Assembly (NCBI GenBank): GCA_022648685.1
Contig: JALCMW010000001.1
Coordinates: forward strand, 496,001 to 560,000
Direction of reading: 5' to 3'
From: Bacteroidales bacterium
GTDB taxonomy: Bacteria; Bacteroidota; Bacteroidia; Bacteroidales; UBA932
DNA: 64,000 nt
The position numbers were made by a program, and so were the translations under genes. The notes under the pieces are model-generated. The model saw only the letters and a list, made by a program, of their open reading frames with translations. It searched no databases and was not told the origin of the DNA. Below, piece after piece: positions 60,915 to 64,000 of this stretch. The stretch's first letter is position 1. Every line of letters starts with the position of its first letter.

Positions 60915-62279
60915 TTATTTATTCAGGATATCAGCGCTTTTCAATGATTCCGCTATTTCTTCATCACTGATTGTAAAGTCTTGCAAATCCCCGGAGAAAT
61001 ATTGATCATATGAACTCATGTCTACAAGACCGTGACCGGAAAGGTTGAAAAGAATTGTCTTTTTTTCTCCGGCTTCCTTGCACTTCAACGCTTCTTTGAC
61101 AGTGGCTGCAATGGCGTGGCATGATTCCGGTGCAGGGATGATGCCCTCGCTTCTGGCGAAGAGAACGCCGGCTTTGAATGATTCAAGCTGCTGGATATCG
61201 ACTGCTTCCATGAACCCGTCTTTCATAAGCTGTGACATTATTACGCCGGCCCCGTGATATCTGAGGCCTCCGGCGTGTATGCTTGCCGGTTTGAATGCAT
61301 GCCCCAATGTAAACATAGGCAGTAACGGAGTGTAACCGGCTTCATCACCGAAATCGTATTCGAACTTGCCTCTTGTAAGTTTAGGACAGGCAGAAGGTTC
61401 CGCCGCTATGAACCTGGTCTTTTTCCCTTCCAGGATATTGTGTCTCATGAAAGGATACGAAATTCCGCTGAAATTTGAACCGCCTCCGAAGCAAGCTATC
61501 ACCATATCCGGATATTCATCCGCCATTTCCATCTGTTTTTCCGCTTCCAGTCCGATCACAGTCTGATGCAGGCACACATGGTTCATTACGGAACCGAGGG
61601 TGTATTTGCAATTCGGAGTCTGGAGAGCAAGTTCGATAGCTTCGGAAATAGCCGAACCCAGAGAACCGTTATCCGAAGGATTTGCCGTGAGTATATCTTT
61701 TCCGGCTCTTGTCGACATCGAAGGGGACGGAGTGACATTGGAACCGTATGTCTGCATTATGCTTTTCCTGTACGGCTTTTGTTCATAACTGATTTTAACC
61801 ATATAGACAGCGCATTCCAGTCCGAACACTCTGGCTGCATAGGATAAAGCTCCGCCCCATTGTCCTGCTCCGGTTTCGGTAGTGATATTCGTTACTCCCT
61901 GTTTTTTGCAGAAATAAGCTTGTGCAATTGCCGAATTGAGCTTGTGGCTTCCTACAGGACTGATACTCTCATTTTTGAAATATATGTGGGCCGGAGTGTC
62001 GAGAGCCTTCTCGAAAGCGTATGCACGAACCAGAGGGGTTGCCCTGTAATATGTATACATTTCACGTACTTCATCGGGAATATCTATCCATTGATGTTCC
62101 TGGTCCAATTCCTGCCTTGAGCAGGCCTCATTGAAAATCGGAAACAGGTCTTCCGGTTTAAGTATGGCTCTGGTTGCGGGATTCAGGATGGGAAGAGGCT
62201 TGTTGGGCATATCCGCCTGAATGTTGTACCACTGTGTGGGAATGTCCTTTTCCTGAAGGATGAACTTTTTTTGTTTCAT
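60915..62279 (-). CDS. Tryptophan synthase beta-like protein (TrpB2 type)
   Basis: 454 residues, longer than the about 400 of TrpB1. PLP lysine in GSHKLNSAIAQAYF, catalytic Glu in TETGAGQWGGAL, phosphate loop GGGSNFSG, and the TrpB2-specific N-terminal extension. TrpB2 makes tryptophan from indole and serine without needing the alpha subunit. No other trp gene is nearby, so it is a stand-alone copy for indole salvage or an alternative substrate. Confidence 0.9.
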   Translation of the reverse strand: MKQKKFILQEKDIPTQWYNIQADMPNKPLPILNPATRAILKPEDLFPIFNEACSRQELDQEHQWIDIPDEVREMYTYYRATPLVRAYAFEKALDTPAHIYFKNESISPVGSHKLNSAIAQAYFCKKQGVTNITTETGAGQWGGALSYAARVFGLECAVYMVKISYEQKPYRKSIMQTYGSNVTPSPSMSTRAGKDILTANPSDNGSLGSAISEAIELALQTPNCKYTLGSVMNHVCLHQTVIGLEAEKQMEMADEYPDMVIACFGGGSNFSGISYPFMRHNILEGKKTRFIAAEPSACPKLTRGKFEYDFGDEAGYTPLLPMFTLGHAFKPASIHAGGLRYHGAGVIMSQLMKDGFMEAVDIQQLESFKAGVLFARSEGIIPAPESCHAIAATVKEALKCKEAGEKKTILFNLSGHGLVDMSSYDQYFSGDLQDFTISDEEIAESLKSADILNK

Positions 62280-62378
62280 TTTTATTGATATTTGATAATT
62301 GATTGTCTTTTTATAAAAATAAAGGCCGATCCTTTGTCAGGGTCAGCCTTATATCTTTCCATTGTCTTCAGAATCCCT

Positions 62379-63071
62379 TTATATCAGGAAATGTGCTTGA
62401 AGAAATGCGTTGATTGCTACAATAATGAATCCCAGAGCAATCAGAGAGGCCAATATGACGCCGATGACTTTTAATCTTTTCATCCAGACATTGTTGCTCC
62501 AGCCTATCGTTTGAAACATACTCCAGAAACCGTGGGTAAGATGGAACCAGATTGCAATGAACCAGATGATGTATATTGCCGTTATCCACCATCGTCCGAA
62601 AGTCGCTGTGAGCAGGTCGTAAGGATTCCCTGCTTCATTTCCTGCGAATTCCTGCAGCTGCATGTGGGCCCAGAAATGCGTAAGATGGAAGAAAAGGATA
62701 CCCAATATTACGATACCGAGGACAAACATATTCTTGGCGGACCAAGAATCGGCTTTCGCTTTGCTAGCCACTTCGTAACGTTTGTAACCTCCGCGTGCCC
62801 TGACGTTTTCCCATGTAAGGAGGCACCCGTAAATGATATGTATGAGTACGCCGAATGCAAGTACCGGAACCATTATTGTAACTATAGGCAACGACATGAA
62901 ATCGCATCCGGCTTGGAAAAGACCGTCTGAAGCACCAAAATTACCTGTAAATGAATCGATTACCGAGAAAAAATTGATTGTAAGATGCAGACAGAGAAAA
63001 ATTATCAGGAACGCGCCGCTGACACTCTGAATGAATTTCTTACCGATGGAATAGTGGAAAACGTTAGCCAT
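62379..63071 (-). CDS. Succinate dehydrogenase/fumarate reductase cytochrome b subunit
   Basis: 230 residues with five membrane helices and the heme histidines of the B-type di-heme cytochrome b: FLCLHLTINFF, LIHIIYGCLL, FFHLTHFWAHM and WFHLTHGFWSM. It anchors the flavoprotein and Fe-S subunits and passes electrons between quinone and fumarate/succinate. The usual neighbours sdhA and sdhB (frdA, frdB) are absent: downstream lies the trpB-like gene and upstream the divergent pyrH. Confidence 0.92.
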   Translation of the reverse strand: MANVFHYSIGKKFIQSVSGAFLIIFLCLHLTINFFSVIDSFTGNFGASDGLFQAGCDFMSLPIVTIMVPVLAFGVLIHIIYGCLLTWENVRARGGYKRYEVASKAKADSWSAKNMFVLGIVILGILFFHLTHFWAHMQLQEFAGNEAGNPYDLLTATFGRWWITAIYIIWFIAIWFHLTHGFWSMFQTIGWSNNVWMKRLKVIGVILASLIALGFIIVAINAFLQAHFLI

Positions 63072-63108
63072 TATTTACTTGTTTTAATTCATTTTGTGTT
63101 TGGTGGTG

Positions 63109-63116
63109 CAAATATA
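63109..63116 (-). promoter_or_regulatory. -7 box of the cytochrome b gene
   Basis: TATATTTG on the minus strand, 37 bases before the ATG at 63071, followed by C as usual. -33 is not clear because the divergent pyrH promoter overlaps this region. Confidence 0.6.
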
Positions 63117-63127
63117 TATTCTTTCTT

Positions 63128-63158
63128 GCAAGTTTCATAATATTTCGATAATTTTGTT
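63128..63158 (+). promoter_or_regulatory. Promoter of pyrH-frr
   Basis: TTG (63128-63130), 20 bases, TAATTTTG (63151-63158), 36 bases before the pyrH ATG. Full consensus with canonical spacing. Confidence 0.75.
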
Positions 63159-63194
63159 TTTGCTAAAATTGATCATTGTAACCATAATATAAGT

Positions 63195-63899
63195 ATGTAC
63201 AAGAGGGTATTGCTGAAACTCAGCGGTGAAAGTCTGGGAGGAAGATCGGGAAAAGGACTTGATACGGCCAGTCTTGAGGCGTATGCCACGGAGATAGCCG
63301 CAGCTTCAAAGGCGGGACTTCAGATCGCCATAGTGAATGGCGGAGGCAACATCTTCAGAGGTCTTCAGGGTGTCGGAAAAGGATTCGACAGAGTGGACGG
63401 AGACAAAATGGGCATGCTTGCGACCGTGATAAACTCACTTGCCCTTTCAGGTTTCATAAAAGAGCATGGAGTGGATTCGATGGTTTTCACTGCGACTCCG
63501 ATGGAACCTTTGGCCAAATATTATATGAGGGACGATGCAGTTAAATTCCTGGAAAACGGGGGCGTCGCTTTTATCGCCGGGGGTACTGGAAATCCTTTTT
63601 TCACTACGGATTCGGGAGCTGCCCTGAGGGCTTTGGAAATAGGAGCGGATGCTTTCCTGAAAGGGACGAGGGTGGACGGCGTTTACGATTCCGATCCTGA
63701 AAAGAATCCCGATGCCGTCAGATATGACGAACTTACATTCGACAAGGCTATTTCGGAGGATCTCAAGGTCCTTGACCAAACGGCTTTTGCACTTTGCCGT
63801 GAAGGAAATATGCCTATCATAGTATTTGATATGAACCGTAAAGGCAATCTGACCAGCCTTCTTGGTGGAGGGAAAGTCGGGACGGTTGTGCATGTATAA
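63195..63899 (+). CDS. pyrH: Uridylate kinase
   Basis: 234 residues with the amino-acid-kinase fold: LLKLSGESLGG, VNGGGNIFRG, GTGNPFFTTDSGAALRALEIGAD, TRVDGVYDSDPEKNPDA. It phosphorylates UMP to UDP and is the bacterial hexameric type. frr starts 20 bases downstream, the conserved pyrH-frr pair. Confidence 0.97.
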   Translation: MYKRVLLKLSGESLGGRSGKGLDTASLEAYATEIAAASKAGLQIAIVNGGGNIFRGLQGVGKGFDRVDGDKMGMLATVINSLALSGFIKEHGVDSMVFTATPMEPLAKYYMRDDAVKFLENGGVAFIAGGTGNPFFTTDSGAALRALEIGADAFLKGTRVDGVYDSDPEKNPDAVRYDELTFDKAISEDLKVLDQTAFALCREGNMPIIVFDMNRKGNLTSLLGGGKVGTVVHV

Positions 63900-63919
63900 A
63901 GAACACTAATACAATTTTT

Positions 63920-64000
63920 ATGTTACCTAGAGCAAATGAGATCGTGACGGCTGCCGATAAAAAAATGAAAGAAGCCGTGGTATTCCTTGAAGAGGATCTC
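63920..64000 (+). CDS. frr: Ribosome recycling factor, N-terminal part
   Basis: The ATG at 63920 opens a frame that runs off the window end (27 codons). It starts LPRANEIVTAADKKMKEAV, which has the helical pattern of the RRF N-terminus (AEEKMKKAVEAL in other bacteria), and follows pyrH as in most bacteria. RRF splits post-termination ribosomes together with EF-G. Confidence 0.85.
   Translation, partial: MLPRANEIVTAADKKMKEAVVFLEEDL

Noticed and set aside
1..64000. CRISPR array
   Set aside because: No regularly spaced identical direct repeats with unique spacers were seen; the 51-, 48- and 54-bp repeats are contiguous tandem units.

Overview
The window reads as one chromosomal segment of a Bacteroidota bacterium, most likely a Bacteroidales member. 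The evidence is the Bacteroidota-type promoters (-7 box TAnnTTTG, for example before rpsL and metX), a FabG/MreBCD/RodA/U32/DUF3109/DUF2007 gene set typical of that phylum, B-type fumarate reductase/succinate dehydrogenase cytochrome b, and fimbrillin-family lipoproteins. No plasmid, phage or insertion-sequence gene was recognised.

Layout. 1-1954: end of an unrecognised gene and an exporter-type ABC protein. 1994-5307 (-): S9 dipeptidyl-peptidase and an RsiV-like lipoprotein. 5373-8949 (+): rpsL-rpsG-fusA-rpsJ and a CAT-anticodon tRNA, closed by a terminator. 9022-13803 (-): metX-thrA-asd, aspartate-family biosynthesis, with a possible Met-rich leader peptide and attenuator. 13.6-27.1 kb: an accessory region. 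27.1-33.7 kb: tRNA-Leu, YhcH, ComF, FabG, an AhcY-like enzyme, a DAACS symporter and an M24 peptidase. 33.7-39.4 kb (-): mreB-mreC-mreD-mrdA-rodA, cell-elongation machinery. 39.5-47.6 kb: ispD, an Lrp regulator, topA, then PBP1a-ddl-prmC. 47.7-55.7 kb: a lipoprotein of unknown function, U32 protein, TPR protein, an apparently inactive M16 protein, DUF3109, DUF2007. 55.7-64 kb: coiled-coil protein, hemW, a small envelope operon, two PLP- or metal-dependent enzymes (TrpB2, aminopeptidase P), cytochrome b, pyrH and the start of frr.

The exciting part is 13.6-27.1 kb. At 19649-27050 lies a fimbrillin operon whose last structural gene carries the variable repeat (VR) of a diversity-generating retroelement (DGR). 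It is followed by a MutS-like accessory protein, an Avd-like protein, the template repeat (TR) and a DGR reverse transcriptase. VR and TR align without gaps over 180 bp and differ at 14 positions, every one an adenine in TR (7 A to T, 7 A to G). Upstream of the operon sits a 137-bp segment bounded by perfect 14-bp inverted repeats and holding a -7 box that points at the operon. A second copy of the segment, same length and same repeats, lies 3.65 kb further left. Its interior is reversed relative to flanks that keep the same orientation, so the sequence itself shows that the segment inverts. The reading is a phase-variable (ON/OFF) promoter controlling a surface adhesin that is also hypermutated by a DGR. 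A structured leader of about 170 nt is conserved in both copies between promoter and first gene. The left copy has no fimbrial genes and is separated from the right copy by an ornithine-racemase-like/GNAT pair, so it looks like a decayed or rearranged duplicate. The recombinase that flips the segment is not in the window.
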